Shown here: piece after piece, positions 27,426-35,973 of the stretch
Layout: each line of letters begins with the position of its first letter
Numbering within the stretch: the first letter of the stretch is position 1
NCBI GenBank assembly: GCA_003134815.1
Contig: PLCO01000009.1
Span: 3,010-67,009 of the forward strand
Length of the DNA: 64,000 nt
Source of the DNA: Acidobacteriaceae bacterium
GTDB lineage: Bacteria > Acidobacteriota > Terriglobia > Terriglobales > Acidobacteriaceae
Direction of reading: 5' to 3'
The notes under the pieces: model-generated
The model's input: the letters and a program-made list of their open reading frames with translations, nothing else
What the model was told of the DNA's origin: nothing
The model's database searches: none
Program-made: the position numbers and the translations under genes

Positions 27426-28259
27426 TTACTCGAAAAGCGCGAAGCCTTTCTCAATCCGCGCGGGCACCTCAGCGTGGGGCTCAGCCAGCGCGTAGCCGAT
27501 CTCAAGCACCGTTGCAGGCGGCGAGGCCAGCGCCTTCAGCCCCTTTACCGTTTCCGGCCAGTCAATCATTCCGTCGCCCGTTCCATCGCCGGGCCACAGA
27601 TGCTCGTCCTTCATGCCGTGATTGTCATGCACGTGAACCGATGCGATGCGTCCGCCTAGAGTCGCGATGGCTGCCGCGGTTCCGACGGTGATGTTCGCGT
27701 GGCCAAGATCGAGGCACACGCCCACATTGTCAAGGTGGCCCATTTCGAGAATCGTTACCAAATGCTCGGGCGTCGTCGCCTCGCTTAGCAGATTCTCCAC
27801 CAGCAGCCGCACGCCAAGCGGACGCGCAAACGCGCCCAAGTGCTCCAGCGCAGTCTGCGCTAGCTCTATGGTGCGCTGCGACCAGGCGTCGTCGCGCTCG
27901 CCAAGATGCACCACCACATTGCGCAGGGGAATGTGCTCAGCGCATTCCAGCGCGCGCTTGATCTCGTCCATAGCGTCGATGCGGCGCGACTTCTCCGGGT
28001 GCAGCACATTCACTCCCGGAGCGCCGGCGCGGCCCATCTCGCGGTCGGGGTAAAGCGGAGCGTGCAATGAAAACGGCTGCAGCGCGTTCCCTCGGAACCA
28101 CTCGGCCAGCTCTGCCACTTCTTCGCGGCTGGTGTAGTCGAAGTGCTGGCGCGCGGCGAAAATCTCCACCGCCTGCGCCCCCGATCGATCCGCCAGCTCA
28201 AGCAGACCCGGATGCAAACGATGGTTCAGAAAAAGATGAGTCGATAAGACGCGCAGCAT
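27426..28259 (-). CDS. Xylose isomerase-like TIM-barrel protein (sugar phosphate isomerase/epimerase family)
   Basis: 277 residues from the ATG at 28257-28259; a GTG at 28293-28295 is the alternative. The barrel shows the metal-binding residues of the AP endonuclease 2/xylose isomerase fold: NVVVHLGE, LLVENLLSE with Glu, VCLDLGHANI with Asp and His, IASVHVHDNHG, and ATVLEIGY with the final Glu. Such enzymes isomerise or epimerise sugars using divalent metal. The substrate is unknown. It is convergent with the membrane protein gene. Confidence 0.87.
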   Translation of the reverse strand: MLRVLSTHLFLNHRLHPGLLELADRSGAQAVEIFAARQHFDYTSREEVAELAEWFRGNALQPFSLHAPLYPDREMGRAGAPGVNVLHPEKSRRIDAMDEIKRALECAEHIPLRNVVVHLGERDDAWSQRTIELAQTALEHLGAFARPLGVRLLVENLLSEATTPEHLVTILEMGHLDNVGVCLDLGHANITVGTAAAIATLGGRIASVHVHDNHGMKDEHLWPGDGTGDGMIDWPETVKGLKALASPPATVLEIGYALAEPHAEVPARIEKGFALFE

Positions 28260-28476
28260 CTTCGAGAGGCCCCATGCGCGGGAGGAGTATGCCACCGTGA
28301 CCCGGCGCTGGTTCTATTCTCGCATCCTTGCGGGGGATTCCGGACTCGTCACAGTTTCCTGCGTGCCTCTGCGCGGCCTCTGGGCGACCTCTGCGCGACC
28401 CCTGCGTAAGTTGTCCGGCGCCGACCGTCTATCATCAATTCGAAGATTACGATCTTGATTGCAGGAGTTTGAGCAC

Positions 28477-28965
28477 TTGGACGACGTTTTCTGGATCGAA
28501 AGCACTCCGCCGGTCGGCCTGGCCGTCGTTCTGCGCCCGCGCGGCGACGAGCTGCTCAAAGAAGATCTCCTCGGGTTCAAGCAGGGTGGAGTCGATATTC
28601 TCGTCTCGCTGCTTGACCCGAACGAAGCCATCTGGCTCGGCTTGAAAGACGAAGGTCCGCTCGCCGAAGACTCCGGAATGCAGTTTCTCTCCTATCCGAT
28701 TCTCGATGTCCATGTGCCCGCCAACGTCGCTACATTCCGCGCCTTCGTCGCGGGCCTCGCCGATCGTCTACGCGCTGGAGAACGCATCGGCGTCCATTGC
28801 CGCGGAAGCATTGGCCGGGCCACTGTGACAGCGGCCTGCACGCTCATTCACCTCGGCTGGAATGCGAAGGATGCGCTCAGGGCAATTCAATCTGCTCGTG
28901 GCTGCGAGGTTCCCGATACAGCGGAGCAGTTGCGCTGGATACTGAATTACAAGGCACAGCCGTGA
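28477..28965 (+). CDS. CX5R dual-specificity/tyrosine phosphatase-like protein
   Basis: 162 residues from TTG 28477, chosen because AGGAG lies nine bases upstream; an earlier TTG at 28459 lacks one. The phosphatase loop HCRGSIGRA (Cys-x5-Arg) is clear, followed by the helix TVTAACTLIHLG. The general-acid Asp could be Asp in SYPILDVHVP. The short length suits a dual-specificity-type or cyclin-dependent-inhibitor-3-like phosphatase. It overlaps the next gene by four bases (GTGA). Confidence 0.8.
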   Translation: MDDVFWIESTPPVGLAVVLRPRGDELLKEDLLGFKQGGVDILVSLLDPNEAIWLGLKDEGPLAEDSGMQFLSYPILDVHVPANVATFRAFVAGLADRLRAGERIGVHCRGSIGRATVTAACTLIHLGWNAKDALRAIQSARGCEVPDTAEQLRWILNYKAQP

Positions 28966-29612
28966 TTGCGCCCGACCCGATCTCCAACCTGGTCGTCGAC
29001 CTGAGCTTCCCACATCGCTGGCAGGCCGAGATTCTAGCTGCGCGCCCGTTGATCCTGCCTCCGCGCCACTTCGTCTATCCGCAAGCTGCCGAAGAAGTGG
29101 AACGCGGCGCGCTCGAGGTCCTCGTCAGACCGGACGCTGGGCCGGACGTTGGGCCCGACACCCGGCCCGGCGAAATCTCCCGGGATCCTGGCCCTAAACA
29201 TTCGCTGGGCGCGCAGCCCTTTCTCGCCACTTGCGCGCTCGGCTTTCGCGATCCTGCAGCTCCTACCGGGCTATGGTCCACTCCAAACCCAGAGGAAATC
29301 TGCGCCGTCGCGGGAGGCTACGCGTATTTGATCGACACCGCTTCGCCGGAGCAATTCTCCATGATTCCCTACCGGCCGGTGCTGGAGATTCGGTCACTCG
29401 TCGATGAGAATCTGCTGCTCTTCGTCGGCCATCATTCTATTCTTGCGTGGGGCCGCGACGGGCAGGCGTGGGAGTCGGTCAAGCTCTCCGACGAGGGCGT
29501 CACAATTGCGGAAACGACTGGCGGAATTCTGCGCGGAGCCGGTTGGGAGATGAAGACAGATCGCGAAAGGCCATTCGCGCTCGACCTGCGAACCGGATCG
29601 CTTCTTCCCTGA
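28962..29612 (+). CDS. Hypothetical protein coupled to the phosphatase
   Basis: 216 residues starting at GTG 28962, which overlaps the phosphatase stop (GTGA), so it is translationally coupled. Family not recognised. A PDAGPDVGPDTRP stretch (about 58-70) comes from a 12-base tandem repeat at 29130-29165. The rest has short beta-rich segments such as AYLIDTASPEQFSMIPYRPV and LLFVGHHSILAWGRDGQAWE. No membrane helix. A phosphatase partner or substrate role is only inference. Confidence 0.75.
   Translation: MIAPDPISNLVVDLSFPHRWQAEILAARPLILPPRHFVYPQAAEEVERGALEVLVRPDAGPDVGPDTRPGEISRDPGPKHSLGAQPFLATCALGFRDPAAPTGLWSTPNPEEICAVAGGYAYLIDTASPEQFSMIPYRPVLEIRSLVDENLLLFVGHHSILAWGRDGQAWESVKLSDEGVTIAETTGGILRGAGWEMKTDRERPFALDLRTGSLLP
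29130..29165. repeat. 12-base tandem repeat inside the hypothetical gene
   Basis: CCGGACGCTGGG, CCGGACGTTGGG and CCCGACACCCGG follow one another and encode PD(A/V)G-like repeats. The period is a multiple of three, so frame is kept. Confidence 0.75.
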
Positions 29613-29639
29613 CCCTCTGCCGGCTCTCACGCGCTCGCG

Positions 29640-30938
29640 TCAATCCGCCGCGGAACTCCGACTGGCCGCGGGCATAATCTCTTCATAGGCCGAATAGATT
29701 CCCTCAAATACCGAGTCCCAACTCGCAGTGAGGGCGAAGGCGCGCGCGGCTTGCCTCATTCGATTAAGGCGGGCGGGATCGTCCATCAGCTCGGCAATCG
29801 CCGCGGTGAACTGCTCGTCGGGCACAATGCGGCCGATCTCGCCCCGGCCGTTTTCGCCGTCGCGCGCGACCTTTCTATCGCCAATGATCGTGCGCGGGCC
29901 GCCGTCGGGAGTCACAATGGCCGGCACTCCGCTGGCCAGCGCCTCCAGCACAACGTTGCCGAACGTGTCAGTATGCGAGGGGAAGACGAACAGGTCCATG
30001 TTGGCGTATGCGGCTGAGAGTTTTTCTCCGCGCAAAACGCCTGTGAACTCCGCCTGCGGCAGCCGCTCGCGCAGCCAAGCCTCGCCACCGCCGTGGCCAA
30101 CGATGAGGAAGCGGAAGTTTGTCACGCCCATTCGATCGAGTTCTTCCTGAATCCGCACCAGAAGGCCAACGTTCTTCTCGATCGAAAGCCGCCCCACAAA
30201 TCCAAGGACGTGCTTGCGGTCATCCGGCCCGCGCGTGCGCTTCGCGGGATGGAAAAGCTCCGCGTCCACGCCCCGCGGCATTAGATGGCAGGGCCGGCCG
30301 GTGGTGCGCTCAAGCAGCGCGCAAAGTTCTGGATTGGGCGCGAACACCATCTTCGCAATCGAGTAGAACCTGCCGACCGTCGCCATCATCAGGTCCTCGA
30401 TCTTCTGGCCGGTATCGGCGGATCGTTGCTTCGGCAACAGGCGCAGAAACCAGTCGGCCCGGCGCGCGGCGTATTCGTGAACGTTGGTGTGCCAGCTCGC
30501 GGCCAGCGGCAAGTGCAAATGGTGGGCCAGCCCCGCTCCCAGGATTCCGATCTCACTTGGACCGGTAATGTGGATGAGGTCCGGCTTGAAGCGTGCCAAC
30601 GTTTCGTTGATGAGCGGAATGTGGCGAAAGAAAACGGGATCGAGGCGGAGATCTTTTTCAAGCACGAAAGAAAGAAAGCCGCGCGGCAATTCCAGCGTCC
30701 ATACATTGCCCTCTTCGATTACTGCCGGGGTACGATCACCGGCACGCACGCAAAGGAACGGCAGATTGCGCCGCCGCGCGAAGGCCTCAAAATGCCGGCT
30801 CGTGTGAGCCACTCCGTTGACTTCATAAAATGAATCAGGAAAATAGGCGACGCGCGGAAACGGGGCAGTGAAACTGCGAGCCTGGCTCGCGGCAGGAGTA
30901 TACGCGTCGGAGATGTCTTTGCTAGCTCCGCTAACCAC
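29640..30938 (-). CDS. GT4-family glycosyltransferase
   Basis: 432 residues, GT-B fold, cytoplasmic or peripheral. The C-terminal half has the nucleotide-sugar binding blocks LGFVGRLSIEKNVGLLV (about 244-260), FLIVGHGGGEAWLRERL and the E-x7-E region PSHTDTFGNVVLEALASG (about 318-335). The N-terminal FLPDSFYEVNGVA-like start is typical of the MgtA/PimB-like group that adds sugars to lipid or polysaccharide acceptors. GTG start at 30936-30938 with GGAG five bases before it. Probably co-transcribed with the PHP gene 28 bases upstream. Confidence 0.9.
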   Translation of the reverse strand: MVSGASKDISDAYTPAASQARSFTAPFPRVAYFPDSFYEVNGVAHTSRHFEAFARRRNLPFLCVRAGDRTPAVIEEGNVWTLELPRGFLSFVLEKDLRLDPVFFRHIPLINETLARFKPDLIHITGPSEIGILGAGLAHHLHLPLAASWHTNVHEYAARRADWFLRLLPKQRSADTGQKIEDLMMATVGRFYSIAKMVFAPNPELCALLERTTGRPCHLMPRGVDAELFHPAKRTRGPDDRKHVLGFVGRLSIEKNVGLLVRIQEELDRMGVTNFRFLIVGHGGGEAWLRERLPQAEFTGVLRGEKLSAAYANMDLFVFPSHTDTFGNVVLEALASGVPAIVTPDGGPRTIIGDRKVARDGENGRGEIGRIVPDEQFTAAIAELMDDPARLNRMRQAARAFALTASWDSVFEGIYSAYEEIMPAASRSSAAD

Positions 30939-30966
30939 GCCAACTCCACTAGCTCCGCTGTCTAAG

Positions 30967-32127
30967 TTAGAACTCGTGCTCGCCCAGCGCCAGCCGCAAC
31001 TGATTGTGCTCGCTCCAAGCCAGGCGCAACCCGCCGCCCACGAGGCCTCGGCCCATCAGTTGCATCAGCGCGAGTCCTGCGCCGACCAGCCGCGGCGCCG
31101 ACCCGTGCGGCCAAAGCTCGCTCAGCGGCCTCACAACGCCGTTCACGTCGGGATGAAACACGCGGTCGTCCCACGAGCGCGAGCCCAGCGGAAATTCGGG
31201 ATAGTGGCGAATCGCATCAATCGTCGATTGCAGAATCCGATGTTTCCACGGGTCGGCGTACTGCTCGAGAAAGAGCACGTTGCTCTTCTTCTGCCGCCGC
31301 ACCTCGTGCACAAACTCGGTAAAGGTGGTGGCGTTGGTCAGGTTCACGTTGGCGTTTGCTTCCACGCCATGGCGGTCGCCGCCGGAGATCAGCAGCATAT
31401 TCCACTTCTCGGCCAGGCGCCGCGCCGACCGGTTTTCTTCCCAGTCGCGCAGGCCGTTCAGCTCCAGCGCATGGAGAAACGCACCGTTCTTCTGTAGAAA
31501 CTCGTTGACCAGGAACTGGTGCTTCTCCTTGCCGACGAGGTAGAGGTCCCACATGGGATGGTTGAAGACCACCAGCACATTCGCTTCGCGATGGAGGGCG
31601 GCCAGAATCTCGGTCAGTCGCGCATCGCTCGGATGAGCCGTAAACTCCTCGAGCGTCGCCATCCACTCCGCCGCGCGGGCGCTGGGAAGATTGTGCACGC
31701 CAAGGTGAAACGCCTGCGAGCCGCCGTAAGGCGCGCTCCACTCCACCGACACCGGAATCTGCCGTGCGCTCGGCACCGTGCGCAGCAGCATCGGCGCCTT
31801 GATGTTGTCGTGGTCGGTGATGGAGACCATCGGCGCGAGGCCGAGCTTCTCGATCTGCCGCGTCTCCAGGTCGAACGCCAGCTTGGGAGTCATGGGCGGC
31901 GTCCAGTAGCTCGCCGCGTAGTCGATGTGAATGCCGTGCACCTGCTCGGCGCGCCGCTCCAGGCGCGACAGCAGCGGCCGCATCACAGGATACTGGTTGC
32001 CGAAGTTCGCCAGAAAATCGAGGGTCTCGCGCGATTGGTTGGTGTGACTGTGCAACGAAACGCCAGTCCGAAAGCCTTTGGGAGCATCCTTGTCGCGCCA
32101 CAGGTATGAGATCGCAGAACTCGGCAT
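30967..32127 (-). CDS. PHP-domain protein
   Basis: 386 residues from the ATG at 32125-32127, chosen for GAGGAG six bases upstream. The PHP metal motifs are there: SLHSHTNQSRE (about 26-36), SITDHDNI (about 101-108), FNHPMWD and GGDRHG. PHP enzymes are metal-dependent phosphoesterases, e.g. histidinol or polynucleotide phosphatases. The large size and extra C-terminal region resemble uncharacterised acidobacterial members. The GT4 gene follows immediately, so it may act in polysaccharide or glycolipid metabolism, which is inference. Confidence 0.83.
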   Translation of the reverse strand: MPSSAISYLWRDKDAPKGFRTGVSLHSHTNQSRETLDFLANFGNQYPVMRPLLSRLERRAEQVHGIHIDYAASYWTPPMTPKLAFDLETRQIEKLGLAPMVSITDHDNIKAPMLLRTVPSARQIPVSVEWSAPYGGSQAFHLGVHNLPSARAAEWMATLEEFTAHPSDARLTEILAALHREANVLVVFNHPMWDLYLVGKEKHQFLVNEFLQKNGAFLHALELNGLRDWEENRSARRLAEKWNMLLISGGDRHGVEANANVNLTNATTFTEFVHEVRRQKKSNVLFLEQYADPWKHRILQSTIDAIRHYPEFPLGSRSWDDRVFHPDVNGVVRPLSELWPHGSAPRLVGAGLALMQLMGRGLVGGGLRLAWSEHNQLRLALGEHEF

Positions 32128-32487
32128 GTCGACTCCTCGGTGTTTCGGTTTTCCACAGCCAGTATCCGGTCTCACCGATGAATCTCCCGTTAAGAGCGTG
32201 CGAAATACCCTTCAATTCGGGACGCAATGGAATCAAACAAGTTACCAAAATACCGAAAAAGTGCGGCAAAACCGCTGCAAATTTCCGATTCTAGAATTAC
32301 GTCTGACGCACGGCGGTAACTTTCAAGCCTCTAACTCTCCGCGTCGAGGGCATGTGGCGCTCCAAACGAATCTCCGCGAGAAAACATTCGCGTGAATTTT
32401 CGGTGAACATCACCAACCTGGCGTTGGGCCTCAACGCTGCGCCGTTTTTCCAGCTTTGCGCACCTCAATTTGCGCTACGATGTCTTG
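32128..32487. other. Intergenic stretch, no gene
   Basis: 360 bases between the LOG gene and the PHP gene, both minus strand. Two weak hairpins are visible: GCGTTG...CAACGC (32421-32437) and GCGG...CCGC followed on the minus strand by a short T-run (32263-32275). The second could end LOG transcription. A possible weak promoter (TTGAAG, 17-base spacer, TAACGG) lies near 32186-32214 pointing to PHP. No coding frame or repeat was recognised. Confidence 0.5.
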
Positions 32488-33558
32488 CTACTTCGCGGAT
32501 GCGGCGAAATCGGAACCGAGAAAGTCGTCCATGCTCCAGCCCGCCATCAGATCTTCGTCCGCCACAGACTTTTTTCCTTCTGCATGCGTGCTTGCGGCCG
32601 TGGCCGATTCGCCGGCCAGGTAGTTCTCCGTCAGCCCCTGACGCAGCAGCTCGAAGGCCTGCTCGGGCGAATCCGCAAATCGAAACAGATCGAGATCTTT
32701 GGGCGAGATGGCGCCGTTATCCACGAGCACATCGAGATTGAACACCTTCTTCCAATATTCCGAACCGTAGATCAGCACCGTAATCTTCTTGGTCATCTTC
32801 TGGGTCTGGGTCAGTGTCAGGATTTCAAACATCTCATCCAGCGTGCCGAAGCCGCCGGGAAACACTACCAGCGCCTTCGCCAAGTAGGCGAACCACAGCT
32901 TGCGCATGAAGAAGTAGTGGAACTCGAGGTTAAGCGACGGCGTGATGTACGGATTCGGTCTTTGCTCGAAAGGCAGCGCGATGTTCATGCCGATTGTCTT
33001 GCCACCGGCTTCGTACGCGCCGCGATTGGCCGCCTCCATAATTCCCGGTCCGCCGCCCGACGTGACCACGAATCGATGTTTGCGCGAAGGAATGGTCTTG
33101 GCCCACTGCGTCAGCAGTTGCGCCAGGCGCCGCGCGTCCTCGTAGTAACGGGCCATCTCCACCGCGGCCACCGCGCGCTTGCGTTGCAACTCCGTCGCGC
33201 TGCCGGCCGCGATCTCCCTGGCCTTGGCCGGCTGTTCCTCGCTTGGTGCGGCTTGCGTCGATCCTGTGTTTTCTAAAAGCTCCAACGCATGATCGGCCTC
33301 TTCACGGCCGCGAAAACGCGCCGAGCCGAAGAAGACCACCGTGTCCTGAATCTGCTCGTGGCGAAACCTTGATAGAGGCTCCAGAAACTCCGACACGATC
33401 CGGATAATCCTCCCGTCGGCGCTGTTGAGGAATGCCGAATTCTCATAGGCCAGCGGCGCTCGCTCCAGCGGAGGCGGCGCTCCGTTTCCGGGAATCACGG
33501 CGCGAGGCTTGGCTTCAAAAGCGGCAGTCGGGCTTGCTTGTTTTTCCTTGTCGTTCAT
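32488..33558 (-). CDS. LOG-family nucleoside monophosphate phosphoribohydrolase-like protein
   Basis: 356 residues; the core Rossmann domain shows GGGPGIMEAANRGAYEAGG (about 168-186) and PGGFGTLDEMFEILTL (about 229-244), the LOG/lysine-decarboxylase-like signatures. Classic LOG enzymes release free cytokinin base or hydrolyse nucleoside monophosphates. Here the core is extended at both ends (about 60 N-terminal residues and an acidic C-terminal tail of about 60), longer than usual. Four bases separate it from the upstream small membrane protein, suggesting a two-gene operon. Confidence 0.9.
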   Translation of the reverse strand: MNDKEKQASPTAAFEAKPRAVIPGNGAPPPLERAPLAYENSAFLNSADGRIIRIVSEFLEPLSRFRHEQIQDTVVFFGSARFRGREEADHALELLENTGSTQAAPSEEQPAKAREIAAGSATELQRKRAVAAVEMARYYEDARRLAQLLTQWAKTIPSRKHRFVVTSGGGPGIMEAANRGAYEAGGKTIGMNIALPFEQRPNPYITPSLNLEFHYFFMRKLWFAYLAKALVVFPGGFGTLDEMFEILTLTQTQKMTKKITVLIYGSEYWKKVFNLDVLVDNGAISPKDLDLFRFADSPEQAFELLRQGLTENYLAGESATAASTHAEGKKSVADEDLMAGWSMDDFLGSDFAASAK

Positions 33559-33561
33559 TAC

Positions 33562-34044
33562 TCAACCATCCCGGCGGCGAATCGCGTCTTGAAACGCAAT
33601 CCATAAATTTAGAAGACCGAGACCGGACACGATGCCGCGCACGGCGCCAAGGGTTGCGAAATCTTCCAGCGCGCGGGACTGCAAAAAGATCGGATTCTGG
33701 TCCCAGAAGTTGTGCGACCATGGCGCGTAGCAAATGGCCAGCCCGATGTACATGCGCAGCATCACGCGCAGAAACAATTCAACGCGCTCAAGCCAACGCG
33801 GAACCCGATGCCCCGAATGCGCCCCGGCTTCAGCATCGCCCTGAGTATCTGCTTGATTTTCGGGTACGGATGCAGAATCCGATGTCGCCCCGGCGAGTGG
33901 AGCCGGACTCACAGTGAGCCCCGGACTTACAGTGAACGTCGTTGAAGTCGATTCCGGCTGCTGCATTCGTATGCTTCTGTCCGTCTGCCCCATGTCCTTC
34001 GAGACCGATGTCATTCGAGCGCGATCGCTTGCGCCCGGCGCCAT
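33562..34044 (-). CDS. Hypothetical small membrane protein
   Basis: 160 residues at the longest start; several in-frame ATGs (34044, 34014, 33993 and 33966) are possible and none has a clear ribosome binding site. The N-terminal half is Ser/Thr/Pro-rich and low-complexity. The C-terminal half holds two probable helices (FLRVMLRMYIGLAICYAPW and GAVRGIVSGLGLLNLWIAF) and ends in a basic tail. It precedes LOG by three bases, so the two are likely co-transcribed. Function unknown. Confidence 0.6.
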   Translation of the reverse strand: MAPGASDRARMTSVSKDMGQTDRSIRMQQPESTSTTFTVSPGLTVSPAPLAGATSDSASVPENQADTQGDAEAGAHSGHRVPRWLERVELFLRVMLRMYIGLAICYAPWSHNFWDQNPIFLQSRALEDFATLGAVRGIVSGLGLLNLWIAFQDAIRRRDG

Positions 34045-34218
34045 CTGCTCGCGTCGCCCCCGGATGGAAAGCCTGGCGCGCGGACATCGTATTGAAACGG
34101 TAACACAGGCCGCCCTGCAACGCTGATGCCTGCGCGCCCCAATTGCGCCCAGGTTTCATCGCGCTTTCGGGAATTGCGATCATGCGGTTTCCAGGGGCGC
34201 GTTCTTAGGCGCGCGATC

Positions 34219-34860
34219 CTAGAAGCGGTAGAACACTCCCCCCATGGGCTCGTAGATCTGCGTGTATTTTGTCGTCGAATTGAAGATGTCCGACAAATTC
34301 GGCGCTTTGCTCATGTTGCCGCGAACCTGCAGGCGCAGACCTAAATGCTTAGTGAAGCTCCAATCCAATCCGCCGCCATAGATGAAGTCCGGCCTCACAA
34401 CTGAGTTCACCGAGTACGGGCTCGATCCGGGCACTGTGATCATCAATCCGATACCGCCAAGCGCAAACGGTTTCAGATTCCCGATCTGCTTTGACACCAG
34501 CCAGGCGCCGCCGAATTGCGTCGCCTTACCTGAAACCTTCAGCGGTTGGCAAGTGGGAGGCGTTCCGGTGGGCCCGGTTGGAAAGCAGGATGGCGGGGTG
34601 GCGTTGGTGGCGATATAAGACTGATTCGCCGGATTAAATGAAACCTCAAACTCGTATCCAACGAGTGGATTTACGATATGGCGCCATTCGAAAAGCCCGC
34701 CTGCGGAGTTGGACGGCGTCTGCTTCGTGCCAGATCCGGTGGTGCTGCTGGTGAAAGTGCCGTAACCGCTCAACGCCACATCGGTCTGCGCCTGGGCCAT
34801 TGCGCCGCACAACAAAACTGCCACGACCACCACGAACACGCCTTGCTTCCAAATCTTCAT
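34219..34860 (-). CDS. Outer-membrane beta-barrel protein
   Basis: 213 residues from the ATG at 34858-34860 (AGGAGG 11 bases upstream). A signal peptide (KQGVFVVVVAVLLCGAMAQA, cleavage after about residue 25) precedes an eight-stranded barrel of OmpA-like size with alternating hydrophobic strands. It ends in the aromatic GGVFYRF, the usual outer-membrane C-terminal phenylalanine signal. A cysteine-containing loop (about 87-99) is proline-rich. Function unknown; no motif for OmpA peptidoglycan binding. Confidence 0.8.
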   Translation of the reverse strand: MKIWKQGVFVVVVAVLLCGAMAQAQTDVALSGYGTFTSSTTGSGTKQTPSNSAGGLFEWRHIVNPLVGYEFEVSFNPANQSYIATNATPPSCFPTGPTGTPPTCQPLKVSGKATQFGGAWLVSKQIGNLKPFALGGIGLMITVPGSSPYSVNSVVRPDFIYGGGLDWSFTKHLGLRLQVRGNMSKAPNLSDIFNSTTKYTQIYEPMGGVFYRF

Positions 34861-35120
34861 CCGAACTTGAGCCTCCTGGCTAAATTGCCCCTTCTTGATT
34901 GCCCATGTCGATTGCCCCATGTAGTGCTGTCTCGTTAAGCTTGCACGGTATCGACGCCGCGAACCCGCCCATTGCTATCTTCAACGCATTTGGACGCTCA
35001 GACAAGTCGAACCGATAGCCTTCACTTCATGCTCTGTCCATTTTACAGGGCTGCCAAGGCCACCAAGGGCCAGATGGATGGGCTATTGTGCTCGCTCTAG
35101 GGCGTATCGACGTATGCGTC

Positions 35121-35669
35121 CTAACGCTGGCTCAGCTCTCCGGCCGCCACTTTCCGGTTGAACTCGGCCGACTTGTTCCGCGGCACGCTGAGCGATTGCC
35201 AGCGGTCGCAGGCAAAATGCTTTGCCAGCAGCACAATCTGCCCCACATGATGAGGATAGTGCGCCAACTGGCGATTGATTGCCTGCATTACGCTGTGCGC
35301 TTCGCCGCGAATCGTCACCGTGCGACTAAGGTCCGCATCGGTTAATGGCTCGATCGCCGCGAAAAGGCGGCTCCAACCGTCCTCCCACATCGCCATTAGG
35401 TCCTTGCGCGAGGCCGGCGGCCCGGCAAACTCGCTATCGCGGTCGCGGTAGGGCTTCTCGCCGTCCGTCGTCAGAAAGTCGGTCCATCGCGAGCGCATGT
35501 TGCCCGCCATATGTTTCACAATCACCGCAATCGAGTTGGCTTCCTGGTCGATCGCGGCGAAAAGCTGCTCGTCGGTCACCTGGTCCATGGCGCGCTCAGC
35601 CAGCCGCTTGTAGTAGCGGAAGAGCGAAAGGGTGTCTTCGATATATGAAGTTGTAAATTCGAGTGCCAT
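35121..35669 (-). CDS. DinB/DUF1572 superfamily protein
   Basis: 182 residues, a four-helix bundle of the DinB/YfiT fold. Three histidines typical of the metal site are visible: IVKHMAGN (about 53) and HYPHHVGQIV (about 137-141). Members may be metal-dependent hydrolases or thiol-transfer enzymes such as bacillithiol transferases; this one is not assigned. ATG start at 35669. Confidence 0.85.
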   Translation of the reverse strand: MALEFTTSYIEDTLSLFRYYKRLAERAMDQVTDEQLFAAIDQEANSIAVIVKHMAGNMRSRWTDFLTTDGEKPYRDRDSEFAGPPASRKDLMAMWEDGWSRLFAAIEPLTDADLSRTVTIRGEAHSVMQAINRQLAHYPHHVGQIVLLAKHFACDRWQSLSVPRNKSAEFNRKVAAGELSQR

Positions 35670-35715
35670 GTGGAAAGTGAATTAAGGGATTCCGCGTCAG
35701 GGGTTAGCAGCGCCT

Positions 35716-35973
35716 TTATGCCGCGAATGTTTTGCTGCTCTGGCTTTGATCGCGCAGTCCGGCGAGTAGACCCGCGACGGAAATGTCCTCGTCCAACGCC
35801 TCCCAATGTAGGCCCCGCCGGCTGATCCTCACCTGCTTGCGTTGCTTTGCTGTACCGCGCAGCAAACGCGGAAACCACGCCAGTGGAACTCCGATCGTCC
35901 TGCCGTCGGTCAGGTCCACCCACATTGAGGCCCGCTTGAAACGTACACCAGTCGGTTTCGCGCTGCTCATCAT
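35716..35973 (-). CDS. DUF2442 protein
   Basis: 85 residues with the DUF2442 core (MWVDLTDGRTIGVPLAWFPRLL, quoted in part) and the C-terminal HWEALDEDISVAGLLAG. DUF2442 is often paired with DUF4160 in possible toxin-antitoxin-like modules, but no DUF4160 gene is adjacent. Its ATG overlaps the stop of the upstream membrane protein (TGA at 35970-35972), so translation is coupled. A second ATG three bases on is an alternative start. Confidence 0.85.
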   Translation of the reverse strand: MMSSAKPTGVRFKRASMWVDLTDGRTIGVPLAWFPRLLRGTAKQRKQVRISRRGLHWEALDEDISVAGLLAGLRDQSQSSKTFAA

